Shown here: positions 48,214 through 57,374 of the stretch, piece after piece
How the letters are laid out: each line of letters opens with the position of its first letter
How positions within the stretch are numbered: the stretch's first letter is position 1
Notes under the pieces: model-generated
What the model saw: the letters and a program-made list of their open reading frames with translations, nothing else
Told to the model about the DNA's origin: nothing
The model's database searches: none
Assembly (NCBI RefSeq): GCF_016411865.1
Contig: NZ_JAEKJA010000024.1
Span: forward strand, 81,598 to 145,597
From: Acuticoccus mangrovi
Lineage (GTDB): Bacteria; Pseudomonadota; Alphaproteobacteria; Rhizobiales; Amorphaceae
Direction of reading: 5' to 3'
Length of the DNA stretch: 64,000 nt
Made by a program: the position numbers and the translations under genes

Positions 48214-48240
48214 CTATAGCCACCAATTGATCCGAATTGG
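48214..48240 (+). promoter_or_regulatory. -10 box and inverted-repeat operator before the MR-subgroup gene
   Basis: CTATAG (48214-48219) matches the alphaproteobacterial -10 box. Starting 4 bp on is CCAATT-N6-AATTGG (48223-48240), which would cover the transcription start. The same arms occur after TATAG at 61307-61327 before the second GntR gene, so a FadR-type GntR protein is the likely binder. No convincing -35 was found. Confidence 0.5.
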
Positions 48241-48281
48241 GCGGACGTGCCTCGCCCGGCCGGAGCAGCGTGGAGTTTTCG

Positions 48282-49412
48282 GTGAAGATCACGGCGCTCA
48301 AGTTCATCGCCCTGACCGCCCCCCTCGGTGACGGCAAGGCCTACGGCATGTCGAAGTCGCTGTCGGCGGGGCGCCAGTCGACCCTCGTCCGCCTGACCCT
48401 CGAGGACGGCACCGAAGGCTGGGGCGAGGCCTGGGGCATGCCGCCGGTGAACCTTGCCTACGAGCCCTTCCTCGCGAGCTACGTCGTCGGCACGAGCGTG
48501 TTCGACATCGAGCACGTGTTCGGCCGGATCCTCGCCCGCCACTACCATTTCGGCGTTCAGAACCAGATGATGGCGGCGATCTCCGGCATCGACATCGCCG
48601 CGAAGGACGCCGCCGGCAAGCTCCTCGGCCTGCCGGTGTCGCGCCTCATCGGCGGCCGCCGCATCGACGCCGTGCCCTTCTACGCCTCCGGCGGCTACCT
48701 CACCGAGACGCCCGAGCCCGACTTCGCGCCGCAGATCGAGGAGATGGCGAAGGCGGGCTACCGGGCGGTGAAGATCAAGATCGGCGTCTCGCCCGACAGC
48801 GACGTCGCCCGCGTCGCCACGGCGCGGGAAATCCTCGGCCCCGACGTCGAGATCCTCGTCGACATCAACACCAACTATACGCTCGACATCGCGCTCGAGA
48901 GCGTCGCTCGCCTCGCCCCCTACCGCGTCGGCTGGGTGGAGGAGCCGCTGGCGCCGCAGGACGTCGCCAATCTCGCGCGCCTCAACCGGGCGACCACCGT
49001 GCCGATCGCGACCGGCGAGGCGCTCTATACGGTGTTCGACTTCAAGCGCCTGACCGATGCGGGTGCGGCCGACGTGCTGCAACCCGACCTCACCCTGTGC
49101 GGCGGCTTCTGGCAGGGGCGCAAGATCGCCGAGCTCGCCCACGCCTGCCATCTGCGGCTCAGCCCGCACGTGTGGGGCGGTGCCATCGGCCTCGCCGCGG
49201 CGCTCCATTATATCGCCGCGCTGCCGCTCTACCCGCACTCCGACAACGTCCCGAAGCCGGTGCTTCTGGAATACGACCTCGGCGTCAATCCGCTCAGGAG
49301 CGACCTCCTGAAGGCCCCGATCCTGCCGCAGGACGGGGTGATCCGCGTTCCGGACGGGCCCGGCCTCGGCATCGAGATCGATCCCGCGGCGCTCGAGCGC
49401 TATGGCGCGTAG
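48282..49412 (+). CDS. Enolase-superfamily enzyme, mandelate racemase subgroup
   Basis: A 376-residue acid-sugar dehydratase or racemase-type enzyme. Catalytic KxK is K164-I-K166, metal ligands are D194, E220 and E246, and the Asp-His dyad of the mandelate racemase subgroup is D269/H296 (LQPDLTLCGG, SPHVWGG); the numbering nearly equals that of mandelate racemase. It abstracts the proton alpha to a carboxylate. GTG start at 48282 with GGAG upstream. It overlaps dppD by 11 bp and heads the transporter operon, so its substrate is probably what the ABC system imports. Confidence 0.88.
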   Translation: MKITALKFIALTAPLGDGKAYGMSKSLSAGRQSTLVRLTLEDGTEGWGEAWGMPPVNLAYEPFLASYVVGTSVFDIEHVFGRILARHYHFGVQNQMMAAISGIDIAAKDAAGKLLGLPVSRLIGGRRIDAVPFYASGGYLTETPEPDFAPQIEEMAKAGYRAVKIKIGVSPDSDVARVATAREILGPDVEILVDINTNYTLDIALESVARLAPYRVGWVEEPLAPQDVANLARLNRATTVPIATGEALYTVFDFKRLTDAGAADVLQPDLTLCGGFWQGRKIAELAHACHLRLSPHVWGGAIGLAAALHYIAALPLYPHSDNVPKPVLLEYDLGVNPLRSDLLKAPILPQDGVIRVPDGPGLGIEIDPAALERYGA

Positions 49413-50448
49413 CGAGACCTTGCTCGCCGAGCGTCCACCGGCGCTGGAGCCCGGCCGCGTGCTCGCGGTGCGCGACCTCCAGACATTCTTCTTCACCGAG
49501 GCCGGCGTGGTGAAGGCCGTCAACGGCGTGACGCTCGGCCTCGCCGAGGGGGAGACGCTGGCGATCGTGGGGGAATCGGGGTCCGGCAAGTCGGTCACCG
49601 GGCTCACCGTGATGCGCCTTCTCGCGCGCACCAGCGGCCGCGTGGTCGGCGGCAGCGTCGCCTTCCGCAGCCGCGACGGGGAGACGCTCGACCTCCTCGC
49701 CCTGCCCGAGGCGCAGATGCAGCGCCTGCGCGGTCGCGACATTGCGATGATCTTCCAGGACCCGATGTCGAGCCTCAACCCGATGTTCACGGTGGGCGAG
49801 CAGATCGCCGAATCGATCCGCATCCACAAGGGGCGCGACCGCCGCGCGGCGCGGCAGGAGGCACTGAGCCTCCTGCGCGAGGTGGGGATCTCCGACCCCG
49901 AAGCGCGCATCCGCGCCTATCCACACCAGCTCTCGGGCGGCATGCGGCAGCGCGTGATGATCGCCCTCGCGCTCGCCTGCGGGCCGCGCCTTCTCATCGC
50001 CGACGAGCCCACCACCGCGCTCGACGTGACGATCCAGGCCCAGATCATCGCCCTATTGAAGGACGTCCAGCAGCGCCACCGGATGGCGATGATCTTCATC
50101 ACCCACGACCTCAAGCTCGTCGGCGAGGTCGCCGACCGCGTGGCGGTGATGTACGCGAGCCAGGTGGTGGAGGAAGGTCCCGTCGCCGACGTGCTCGCCG
50201 CGCCGCGCCACCCCTACACCCGCGCCCTCCTCGACTGCATCCCCCGCCGCGACTACGACGCCGACCATACCGGTCTGAAGCCCATCCCGGGCCTCCTGCC
50301 CTCGCCGCTCGACCCGCCCGAGGGGTGCCGCTTCCACGCCCGCTGCACCTTCGCCGAGCCGCGCTGCGCCGCGGTGGAGCCGGCGCTCGAGGCCGTCGAC
50401 GCCGCCCACGACGTGCGCTGCCTGCGCTGGCGGGAGCTCTCGCTATGA
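49402..50448 (+). CDS. Dpp/Opp-type ABC importer ATPase (DppD)
   Basis: A 348-residue ATPase. Walker A GESGSGKS (about 58-65), the FQDPMSSLNP Q-loop, LSGGMRQR signature, Walker B LLIADEPTTALD and H-loop FITHD are all intact. The C-terminal oligo_HPY extension carries the cysteines of a possible [4Fe-4S] site (GCRFHARCTFAEPRC). It overlaps the preceding gene by 11 bp and dppF by 4 bp. Confidence 0.92.
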   Translation: MARSETLLAERPPALEPGRVLAVRDLQTFFFTEAGVVKAVNGVTLGLAEGETLAIVGESGSGKSVTGLTVMRLLARTSGRVVGGSVAFRSRDGETLDLLALPEAQMQRLRGRDIAMIFQDPMSSLNPMFTVGEQIAESIRIHKGRDRRAARQEALSLLREVGISDPEARIRAYPHQLSGGMRQRVMIALALACGPRLLIADEPTTALDVTIQAQIIALLKDVQQRHRMAMIFITHDLKLVGEVADRVAVMYASQVVEEGPVADVLAAPRHPYTRALLDCIPRRDYDADHTGLKPIPGLLPSPLDPPEGCRFHARCTFAEPRCAAVEPALEAVDAAHDVRCLRWRELSL

Positions 50449-51422
50449 GCGCCGCGGCACCGCTCGTCGAAGCGCGCGGCCTCACCAAGCACTTCCCGAC
50501 GGGCGGCGGCTTCCTGTCGCGCGCCAAGCCACCGGTGCGCGCCGTGGAAGGGGTGGACCTCACCGTCGGGGCGGGCGAGGTCCTCGGCGTCGTCGGCGAG
50601 TCCGGCTCCGGCAAGTCCACCTTGGGGCGGCTGGTGCTGCGCCTGCTCGAAGCGAGCGGCGGCGAGGTGAGCGTCGACGGCACCGATCTCGCCACCCTGT
50701 CGGCGGGCGAGCTGCGCGCCTTCCGCCGCCACATGCAGATGATCTTTCAGGACCCGTTCGCGAGCCTCAACGCGCGCATGACGGTGCGCGAGGCGCTGCT
50801 CGAGCCCATCACCCTCCACCGCGGCGCCAAGGGGCGCGAGGCGGAGGCGATGGCGGTTGAGCTGATGCGCTCCGTCGGCCTCACCGCCGAGCAGATGAAG
50901 CGCTACCCCCGCGCCTTCTCCGGCGGCCAGCGGCAGCGCGTCGCGATCGCCCGCGCCCTCGCCTCGGCGCCCCGCTTCATCGTCGCCGACGAGCCCGTGT
51001 CCGCGCTCGACGTCTCGGTGCAGGCGGAGGTGGTGAACCTTCTCCAATCGCTCCAGCGCGACCTCGGCCTGTCGCTGATGTTCATCAGCCACGACCTGTC
51101 GGTGGTCGAAATCATCTCCGATCGCGTGATGGTGCTCTATCTCGGCCGCGTGATGGAGATCGCCCCCACCGAGGCGCTCTACCGCGCCCCCGCCCACCCC
51201 TATACGGCCGCGCTGCTGCAGGCGATCCCGGGGGCGCGCTCGCCCGGCGACCGGATGATCCTCAAGGGCGAGATCCCCTCCCCCACCGCGCCGCCGTCGG
51301 GCTGCGTCTTCCGCACCCGCTGCCCGTTCGCCATCGACGACTGTGCCAGCACCGTGCCGACGCTCGACGAGATCGCTCCGGGACACCAGAAAGCGTGCAT
51401 CCGTGATGACCTCTCCCTCTGA
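50445..51422 (+). CDS. Dpp/Opp-type ABC importer ATPase (DppF)
   Basis: A 325-residue ATPase partner of DppD. It has Walker A GESGSGKS (about 51-58), FQDPFASLN, FSGGQRQR, VADEPVSALDVS and FISHDLSVV, with a C-terminal oligo_HPY region with Cys residues (GCVFRTRCPFAIDDC). All catalytic motifs are intact. The stop overlaps the start of the epimerase gene by 17 bp. Confidence 0.92.
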   Translation: MSAAAPLVEARGLTKHFPTGGGFLSRAKPPVRAVEGVDLTVGAGEVLGVVGESGSGKSTLGRLVLRLLEASGGEVSVDGTDLATLSAGELRAFRRHMQMIFQDPFASLNARMTVREALLEPITLHRGAKGREAEAMAVELMRSVGLTAEQMKRYPRAFSGGQRQRVAIARALASAPRFIVADEPVSALDVSVQAEVVNLLQSLQRDLGLSLMFISHDLSVVEIISDRVMVLYLGRVMEIAPTEALYRAPAHPYTAALLQAIPGARSPGDRMILKGEIPSPTAPPSGCVFRTRCPFAIDDCASTVPTLDEIAPGHQKACIRDDLSL

Positions 51423-52377
51423 GATCGCCGGAAAGAGCGTGCTCGTGGCGGGCGGGCGCGGCTTCGTGGGCTCGGCGATCGTGCGCCGCCTCCTCGACGA
51501 GGGCGCGCGCGTTACCGTGTTTGGCCCGGCGATGGCCGACGATCTCCTCGCCGACCGGGCCGGCCGCTTCGCCAACGTCGAAGGGAGCGTGGAGGACCGC
51601 GCCGCCCTCGCCGCCGCCGTCGCCGGGTGCGAGGCCGACGCGATCGTCACCGCCGCCGCCTTTAGCGCCGGCCGCCAGGGGCTGATGCGCTCCGGCGACG
51701 AGCGGGCCGACAAGGCGCTCGCGGTCAACGTGCTCGGCCTGCGGAACGTGTTCGAGGTGGCGCGGGAGCGGGCGATCGGGGTGGTGTGGACGTCGTCCAC
51801 CGTCGTCTACGGCCCGGCCGATCGCTACGAGGGGCCCGTCGACGAGGCCGCCCCGCGTGCGCCGCTCACCTTCTACGGCCTCACCAAGGTGCTCGGCGAG
51901 GACACCGCCCGCTACTATCGCGACCGCTACGGCCTGCCGATCACCGGGCTGCGCCTGCCGCTCGTCCTCGGCGAGGGGCTCTGGTACCAGGGCGCGGCGA
52001 GCGCCATCGCCGGCGTGATCGCCGCGGCGCGGGCCGGCACGCGCCACGCCGTCGCCTTCCACGACGAGCCGATGGACCTGATGCACGTCGCCGACGTCGC
52101 CGCCGCCGTGACGACGGTGCTCGCGGCCGGGCCGAAGCTCGCCGCGGTCTACAACATCAACGGCTTCACCGCCCGCCTCTCCGACATCGCCGCCGCGGCG
52201 GAGGCGCGCGTTCCGGGCTACCGCGTCGACCACACGGTCGAGCCGCCCGCCATCACCTTCCCCCTCATCGACGACAGACGCTTCCGCCGCGACACCGGTT
52301 TTCGGCCCGCCCGCGGCCTCGCCGAAATCGTCGACGACATGCTGGCCACGGAGACCCCATGTACGAAGACCGTCTGA
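51406..52377 (+). CDS. NAD(P)-dependent epimerase/dehydratase (extended SDR)
   Basis: A 323-residue extended short-chain dehydrogenase. The Rossmann loop is VAGGRGFVGSAIVRRL; the active site is Ser-Ser in VVWTSSTVVYG, with Tyr-x3-Lys in FYGLTKVLGE. It acts on a sugar or uronic/hydroxy acid with NAD(P)+; no specificity can be read. The start could be GTG 51403 or ATG 51406, both inside dppF. The position between ATPases and the binding-protein gene says it processes the imported compound. Confidence 0.85.
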   Translation: MTSPSEIAGKSVLVAGGRGFVGSAIVRRLLDEGARVTVFGPAMADDLLADRAGRFANVEGSVEDRAALAAAVAGCEADAIVTAAAFSAGRQGLMRSGDERADKALAVNVLGLRNVFEVARERAIGVVWTSSTVVYGPADRYEGPVDEAAPRAPLTFYGLTKVLGEDTARYYRDRYGLPITGLRLPLVLGEGLWYQGAASAIAGVIAAARAGTRHAVAFHDEPMDLMHVADVAAAVTTVLAAGPKLAAVYNINGFTARLSDIAAAAEARVPGYRVDHTVEPPAITFPLIDDRRFRRDTGFRPARGLAEIVDDMLATETPCTKTV

Positions 52378-52817
52378 AGACGCTCGGCCTCACCCTGCCC
52401 GACGCCGCGACCCCCTCCTTCAACTACGTGCCGGTGACGGTCCACCGCGGCGTCGCCTACGTCAGCGGCCAGATCGCGAAGGTCGACGGCGAGATCCGCG
52501 TCACGGGCAAGGTCGGCGCCGAGGTGGACCTCGAGACGGCGCGCGGCGAGGCGCGGATATGCATCCTGCAGGGCCTCGCCTGCCTCAAGGCCGCGCTCGG
52601 CTCGCTCGACAAGATCGAGCGCATCCTCAAGGTCAACGGCTACGTCGCCTCCGCGCCGGGCTTCAACGCCCAGCCCAAGGTGATCGACGCCGCGTCCGAC
52701 CTTCTCGGCGAGGTGTTCGGCGAGGCCGGCCGCCATGCGCGGGCCGCGCTCGGCGTCGCCGAGCTGCCGCGCAACGCCGTGGTGGAGATCGAGATGGTCG
52801 TGGCCGTCGCCGACTGA
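52359..52817 (+). CDS. RidA-family (YjgF-like) protein
   Basis: A 152-residue RidA-fold protein (about 20 residues longer than E. coli RidA). YVSGQIAKVDGEIRVTGKVG and ARAALGVAELPRNAVVEIEMVVAV match YjgF/Rid7-like proteins. The Arg that contacts carboxylates in deaminases is expected in AELPRN. Rid proteins hydrolyse reactive enamines or act as deaminases in catabolism. The ATG overlaps the epimerase stop by 19 bp. Confidence 0.85.
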   Translation: MYEDRLKTLGLTLPDAATPSFNYVPVTVHRGVAYVSGQIAKVDGEIRVTGKVGAEVDLETARGEARICILQGLACLKAALGSLDKIERILKVNGYVASAPGFNAQPKVIDAASDLLGEVFGEAGRHARAALGVAELPRNAVVEIEMVVAVAD

Positions 52818-52930
52818 GACGATCCGGCGGCCCGCGCACAGGGTCCGGCGGTGGGAACAACGCTCGCGCCACCCCGGCCCCGCGGCCGCCCCACAAAGGC
52901 GGGCAGCACAGAGGGATACGGACCAAAGCG

Positions 52931-54508
52931 ATGATCAGACACGCTCTCAGACACGCCATGGCCGGCGCGCTCCTATGCGCCACGGCCTTCGCCGCCCCCA
53001 GCGCTTCCGCCGAGGATCTCTACGGCCCGCTGGCCGACGACCCCTCGATGGGCGGCACGCTGGAGATGGGCCTTCTCGTCGAGCCGCCCGGCCTCGACCC
53101 TTTCCACCAGGCCGCCGACGCGCGCATCCGCCTGTCGCTGCTGATGTATCAGGGCCTCTTCTACGAGGGGGTGGGCGGCGAGGCGATCCCGCTGCTCGCG
53201 GAGAGCTACGAGGTTTCCGACGACGGCCTCACCTACACGATCAAGCTGCGCGAGGGCGTGACCTTCCACACCGGCCAGCCGATGAGCGCCGAGGACGTCG
53301 CTTATAGCTACAACTACATCCGCGACCCGGCCAACGGCTCGCCGGGTGCCGGTGACTTCTCGATGATCGAGAGCGTCGAGGCGATCGATCCGACCACGGT
53401 GAAGTTCATGCTGTCCGTGCCCAACGCCTCGCTGCCGATGACGCTCGGCAACAAGTACGGCGCGGTGGTCCCCGCCGGCTACTTCGACACCGAGGGCGCG
53501 CAGAACCGCATGAACGTCGAGAGCGTCGGCACCGGCCCGTTCAAGCTCGTGGAGTTCAACCCCAACTCCAACCTCCTCCTCGAGAAGAACCCCGACTACT
53601 GGGAAGAGGGCGCGCCCTATCTCGACGAGATCAACTTCACCTTCCTGCCCAACAGCGCCTCGATGCTCGTCGCCCTGCGCAACGGCCGCATCGATCTCGT
53701 CAAGCTGGAGCGGCCGCAGGACGTGCAGCAGGTCGCCACCGTGCCGGGGCTGGAAGTGGAGCGCTGGGCCTCGCTCAACCAGAAGCCCATCGACCTCGGC
53801 GCCGAGACCAAGCCGCTCGACGACGTGCGCGTGCGCCAGGCAATCGCCCTCGCGGTCGACAAGGAGGAGATCAAGAACGCCTCCGTCGGCGAATATGGCG
53901 AGGTGATCGCGGCGATGCCGGCGGGCATGGCCGACGGCTGGGGCGTACCGGCCGAGGACCTTCCCAACATGAGCCGCGACCTGGAGAAGGCGAAGGCGTT
54001 GCTCGAAGAGGCCGGCTACGGCGACGGCTTCGACCTCACCCTCACCACCATCAACGGCTACGACTGGATGGACCCGGCGGCGGTGACGCTGAAGCAGCAG
54101 CTCGCCGAGATCGGCATCAACCTCAACATCCAGCGCGTGGACATCGGGGTGTGGATCGACAATTTCCGCTCCAAGCACATGGGCTTCACCTTCAACGACT
54201 GGGCGAGCCAGCCGGATCCGAACCTTCTCTTCTACCGCCACTTCCACAAGCAGCCGGAAGGCGCCGACTTCCGCAACTGGAACAACGACGAGGCGAGCGC
54301 CCTCCTCGACGCGGGCCGGGCGGAGAGCGATCCGGCGAAGCGCAAGGCGATCTACGCCGAGTTCCAGAAGGTGCTGGCGGAGAGCGTGCCCACCATCATG
54401 CTGTTTTCCGCCGACCACGTGACGGTGCGCAACGAGAAGGTGAAGAACTTCAGCCAGCATCCGACGGGCTGGTATTTCGGCCTCGTGCGCACCTACGTCG
54501 ACGAGTAG
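52931..54508 (+). CDS. Dpp/Opp-type ABC importer periplasmic substrate-binding protein
   Basis: A 525-residue SBP_bac_5 protein. A Sec signal peptide ends near APSASA (residue ~27). Segments GGTLEMGLLVEPPGLDPFHQA, LAESYEVSDDGLTYTIKLREGVTFHTGQP and VGTGPFKLVEFNPN (listed in pieces) are typical of DppA/OppA-like proteins, which also bind sugars and acids other than peptides. 113 bp separate it from ridA and 69 bp, with a strong hairpin, from the permease gene. Confidence 0.92.
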   Translation: MIRHALRHAMAGALLCATAFAAPSASAEDLYGPLADDPSMGGTLEMGLLVEPPGLDPFHQAADARIRLSLLMYQGLFYEGVGGEAIPLLAESYEVSDDGLTYTIKLREGVTFHTGQPMSAEDVAYSYNYIRDPANGSPGAGDFSMIESVEAIDPTTVKFMLSVPNASLPMTLGNKYGAVVPAGYFDTEGAQNRMNVESVGTGPFKLVEFNPNSNLLLEKNPDYWEEGAPYLDEINFTFLPNSASMLVALRNGRIDLVKLERPQDVQQVATVPGLEVERWASLNQKPIDLGAETKPLDDVRVRQAIALAVDKEEIKNASVGEYGEVIAAMPAGMADGWGVPAEDLPNMSRDLEKAKALLEEAGYGDGFDLTLTTINGYDWMDPAAVTLKQQLAEIGINLNIQRVDIGVWIDNFRSKHMGFTFNDWASQPDPNLLFYRHFHKQPEGADFRNWNNDEASALLDAGRAESDPAKRKAIYAEFQKVLAESVPTIMLFSADHVTVRNEKVKNFSQHPTGWYFGLVRTYVDE

Positions 54509-54526
54509 GCCGCACTCCTTCCCGAT

Positions 54527-54549
54527 GGGGGCGGCACGCGGCCGTCCCC
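54527..54549 (+). promoter_or_regulatory. Intercistronic hairpin between binding protein and permease genes
   Basis: GGGGGCGGC (54527-54535) pairs with GCCGTCCCC (54541-54549) over 9 bp, with one G-U pair and a 5-nt loop. Such stems downstream of binding-protein genes commonly stabilise that part of the message and lower expression of the following permeases; that role is inferred. Confidence 0.5.
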
Positions 54550-54577
54550 ACGATCTTCTCTTTCAGGCTGGAGCCGC

Positions 54578-55522
54578 ATGGGCCCTCACCTTCTGAAGCG
54601 TCTCGGCGCCTCGATCCTGACGGCGCTCATCGCCTCGATCCTCGTCTTCCTGCTGGTGCGCCTCGTGCCCGGCGACGTGGTGGCGCAGATGATGGGCCAG
54701 GCCGGCGGCGAGGCGGCCGAACGGTCGCTGCGCGAGTTCTTCGGCCTCGATCAGCCGATCTACGTCCAATATTGGGTGTGGATCGGCAACGTGCTCCACG
54801 GCGATCTCGGCACCAGCTGGACACGGGGCATGCCGGTCTCCGACATGGTCGGCAAGGCGTTCATGGTCACGCTCGAGATCGGCATCGCCACCCTCGCCAT
54901 CGCGACGCTCGTCGGCGTCCCGCTCGGCATCGTCGCGGCGATCTACGAGGGGCGCACCCTCGACACGCTGATCCAGGGCTTCAACCTTCTCGGCCTCGCG
55001 GCGCCGGTCTTCTGGGTCGGCCTGATGCTGCTCGTCGGGGTCTCGAGCCTCCTGTCCTGGTCGCCGCCCTTGCGCTTCGTCCCGCCGTCCCGCTCGCTCG
55101 CCGACAACATCTCCATCCTGATCCTGCCGGTGGCGAGCCTCGCCCTCCTCCAGGCCGCCGCCTACAGCCAGTTCGTGCGTCAGAACGTGGTCTCGGCGAT
55201 GCATCAGGAATATGTGCGCACGGCCGTCGCCAAGGGCGTGCCGGTGCGGCTGATCTTCTTCAAGCACATCCTACGCAACGTGCTCATCCCGATCGTGACC
55301 TTCATGGGGCTGATCCTCATCCAGATCCTCGGCGGGGTGGTGATCATCGAGTCGCTGTTCGCGCTGCCGGGGCTCGGCCGCCTCCTCCTCAGCGCCATCG
55401 AAACACGCGATTATCCGGTGGTGCAGGGCGCGCTGCTCGTCGTCGTCGTGGCGGCGATGGTCGTGAACCTCGTGGTCGACCTCGCCTACCGCCTGATCGA
55501 CCCGCGCCTCAGGCACGGTTGA
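54578..55522 (+). CDS. Dpp/Opp-type ABC importer permease (DppB)
   Basis: A 314-residue permease with six predicted transmembrane helices. The N-terminal RLVPGDVV, LDQPIYVQYWVW, the EAA loop YVRTAVAKGVPVRLIFFKHILRN in two parts and LFALPGLGRLLLSAI are DppB hallmarks. It forms the pore with DppC, whose gene follows after 10 bp. Confidence 0.93.
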   Translation: MGPHLLKRLGASILTALIASILVFLLVRLVPGDVVAQMMGQAGGEAAERSLREFFGLDQPIYVQYWVWIGNVLHGDLGTSWTRGMPVSDMVGKAFMVTLEIGIATLAIATLVGVPLGIVAAIYEGRTLDTLIQGFNLLGLAAPVFWVGLMLLVGVSSLLSWSPPLRFVPPSRSLADNISILILPVASLALLQAAAYSQFVRQNVVSAMHQEYVRTAVAKGVPVRLIFFKHILRNVLIPIVTFMGLILIQILGGVVIIESLFALPGLGRLLLSAIETRDYPVVQGALLVVVVAAMVVNLVVDLAYRLIDPRLRHG

Positions 55523-55532
55523 GGAGCTGAGA

Positions 55533-56366
55533 GTGTCCGCCTCCCCCGCCGCCCATCTGTCCCGCCTGTGGCGCTCGCCCGACCTCCTCGTCGGCTCAAT
55601 CCTCCTCGCCGTGCTGGTGCTCGTCGCGCTGTTCCCCTTCCTCTTCACCGCGCACTCGCCGGTGGCGATCTCGGTGCCCGACGCGCTCCAGGCCCCGTCG
55701 GCGGCGCACTGGTTCGGGACCGACGACGTCGGTCGCGACATCTATGCGCGCGTCGTCTACGGCGCGCGGGTGACGCTCTCGATCTGCGCCGGCTCGCTGC
55801 TCATCTCCGCCATCATCGGCGGCGGGCTCGGCCTCGCCTCGGGCTTCTTCGGCGGCTGGCTCGACCAGGTGCTCGGCCGTCTGATCGACGTCATGCTGAG
55901 CTTTCCGCCGATCATCCTCGGCGTCATCATCACCGGTGTGCTCGGACCGCAGACGGGCAACCTGATCCTCGCCCTCTCGATCGTCTATCTGCCGGTGTTC
56001 TTCCGCATCGCCCGCGCCGGCGCGATGTCGGAGACGGGGCAGACCTACGTGGAGGCGGCGCGCTCCATCGGCCTCAGCGACGGCAGGATCCTGCGCCGTC
56101 ACGTGACGCGCAACGTCACCCCGCTGATCCTCACCCAATACATGATCCTGTTCCCGCTGATCCTGCAGATCCAGGCGGCGCTCGGCTTTCTCGGCCTCGG
56201 CGTGCAGCCGCCCACCCCGGACTGGGGCGCGATCCTCGAAGGCGGCAAGGACTACATCCTGTTCGCCCCGTGGATCTCGATCTTCCCCGGCGTCGCCGTG
56301 CTCGTCACCGCGCTGGCGCTGATGCTGATCGGCCGCGGCCTCCAGCGTCGGCTCGACAGCCGATAG
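55533..56366 (+). CDS. Dpp/Opp-type ABC importer permease (DppC)
   Basis: A 277-residue permease with six predicted helices. HWFGTDDVGRDIYARVVYGARV is the conserved DppC/OppC periplasmic N-terminal segment, and the EAA loop is YVEAARSIGLSDGRILRRHV. GTG start at 55533 with GAGGAG upstream. It is the last gene of the operon; the GntR gene converges on it with 7 bp between stop codons. Confidence 0.92.
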   Translation: MSASPAAHLSRLWRSPDLLVGSILLAVLVLVALFPFLFTAHSPVAISVPDALQAPSAAHWFGTDDVGRDIYARVVYGARVTLSICAGSLLISAIIGGGLGLASGFFGGWLDQVLGRLIDVMLSFPPIILGVIITGVLGPQTGNLILALSIVYLPVFFRIARAGAMSETGQTYVEAARSIGLSDGRILRRHVTRNVTPLILTQYMILFPLILQIQAALGFLGLGVQPPTPDWGAILEGGKDYILFAPWISIFPGVAVLVTALALMLIGRGLQRRLDSR

Positions 56367-56373
56367 AGACGCC

Positions 56374-57114
56374 CTATCCCGTGCTCGCGGCCGCGAGGGT
56401 GCGCACGAGGTAGGCGCTGATCGCCTCGCGCGCCGCCGCGGCGTCCTTGACGCGCAGCGCCTCCACGATTTCCAGATTCTCCCGGTAGGCGGCCTCACGC
56501 ACCCGCGACAGAAGCGTTGGGTGGGAGCCGGGACGCTGCCATCCGGCGCGCCGGCGTGAGGCGAGGATCTGCTCGAAGATCGTCACGATGAAGCGATTGT
56601 GCGAGGCGCGCGCGATGGCGAGGTGGAGGGCGTATTTCGCCTCCTTGAAGGCGGCCCAGTCCCCGGCCTCCCGCATCGCCTCGAGGCAGGCGACCATGTC
56701 GTCGAGATCGTGCAGGTCGGCGCGCTCCACCACGAGGTCGGGAAGGTTCGGCTCAAACAGAAGGCGCGCCTCGAGGAGCTCGCCGAGGGTGTATTCACCG
56801 CCGGGAGGGCCGGCCGTCACCGTCTCGGCGACGAAGGTGCCGCGGCCGACATGGCGCACCACGAGCCCCTCGTCGGCGAGACGCTTCATGGTCTTGCGGA
56901 CGGTGTTGCGGGCGGCCTGGAAGCGGGTCGCGATGTCCCGCTCGGGCGGCAGGCGGCTGCCGGGCGGAAAGGCGCCGTTCTCGATCGCCGCCCTCACCTC
57001 GCCGTAGATCGTGTGCCCGTCGCTCGCCGACTTCTCCCGCAGCCCCGCAACGTCCGGGTCGTCCACCCACCGGGTCGGCGCTGATGCGGAAGAGGCTTCG
57101 GAAGGCTGGGGCAA
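56374..57114 (-). CDS. GntR-family transcriptional regulator, FadR subfamily
   Basis: A 246-residue regulator. The N-terminal winged helix (about 30-100) reads RLPPERDIATRFQAARNTVRKTMKRLADEGLV in successive pieces, and the FCD effector domain (about 110-240) has the metal-binding pattern with D/H residues (ARASHNRF and related). FCD domains sense carboxylic acids. It is placed to regulate the adjacent Dpp/MR-subgroup operon. A TTG at 57114 with AGGA upstream is used; a GTG at 57066 is possible. The 260 bp upstream (57115-57374) hold no gene; AATTGGT occurs there at 57290. Confidence 0.85.
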   Translation of the reverse strand: MPQPSEASSASAPTRWVDDPDVAGLREKSASDGHTIYGEVRAAIENGAFPPGSRLPPERDIATRFQAARNTVRKTMKRLADEGLVVRHVGRGTFVAETVTAGPPGGEYTLGELLEARLLFEPNLPDLVVERADLHDLDDMVACLEAMREAGDWAAFKEAKYALHLAIARASHNRFIVTIFEQILASRRRAGWQRPGSHPTLLSRVREAAYRENLEIVEALRVKDAAAAREAISAYLVRTLAAASTG

Positions 57115-57374
57115 TCGAGATCCTGTGGCGAAACGGACGGGACGGAGCGGAATGCCCCGCCCTCCCGCGTGATCGGGTCCCTTGTGGTGTGCGACCCACC
57201 CGTCGGCGCGCGAGGGGGCGAGGTCGCGGCGGTCTCACAACCATGATCGGCGATCCGACGCAATCCCGCAATGGGCGCGATTGGCGCAGAATTGGTCGCA
57301 CGCCTTCCGCCCACGCCTTCCGCCCACCGGCCGCGCGGCCCGCCGAGGGCGGCGGGCGCGCCGGTCTCCCCGCC

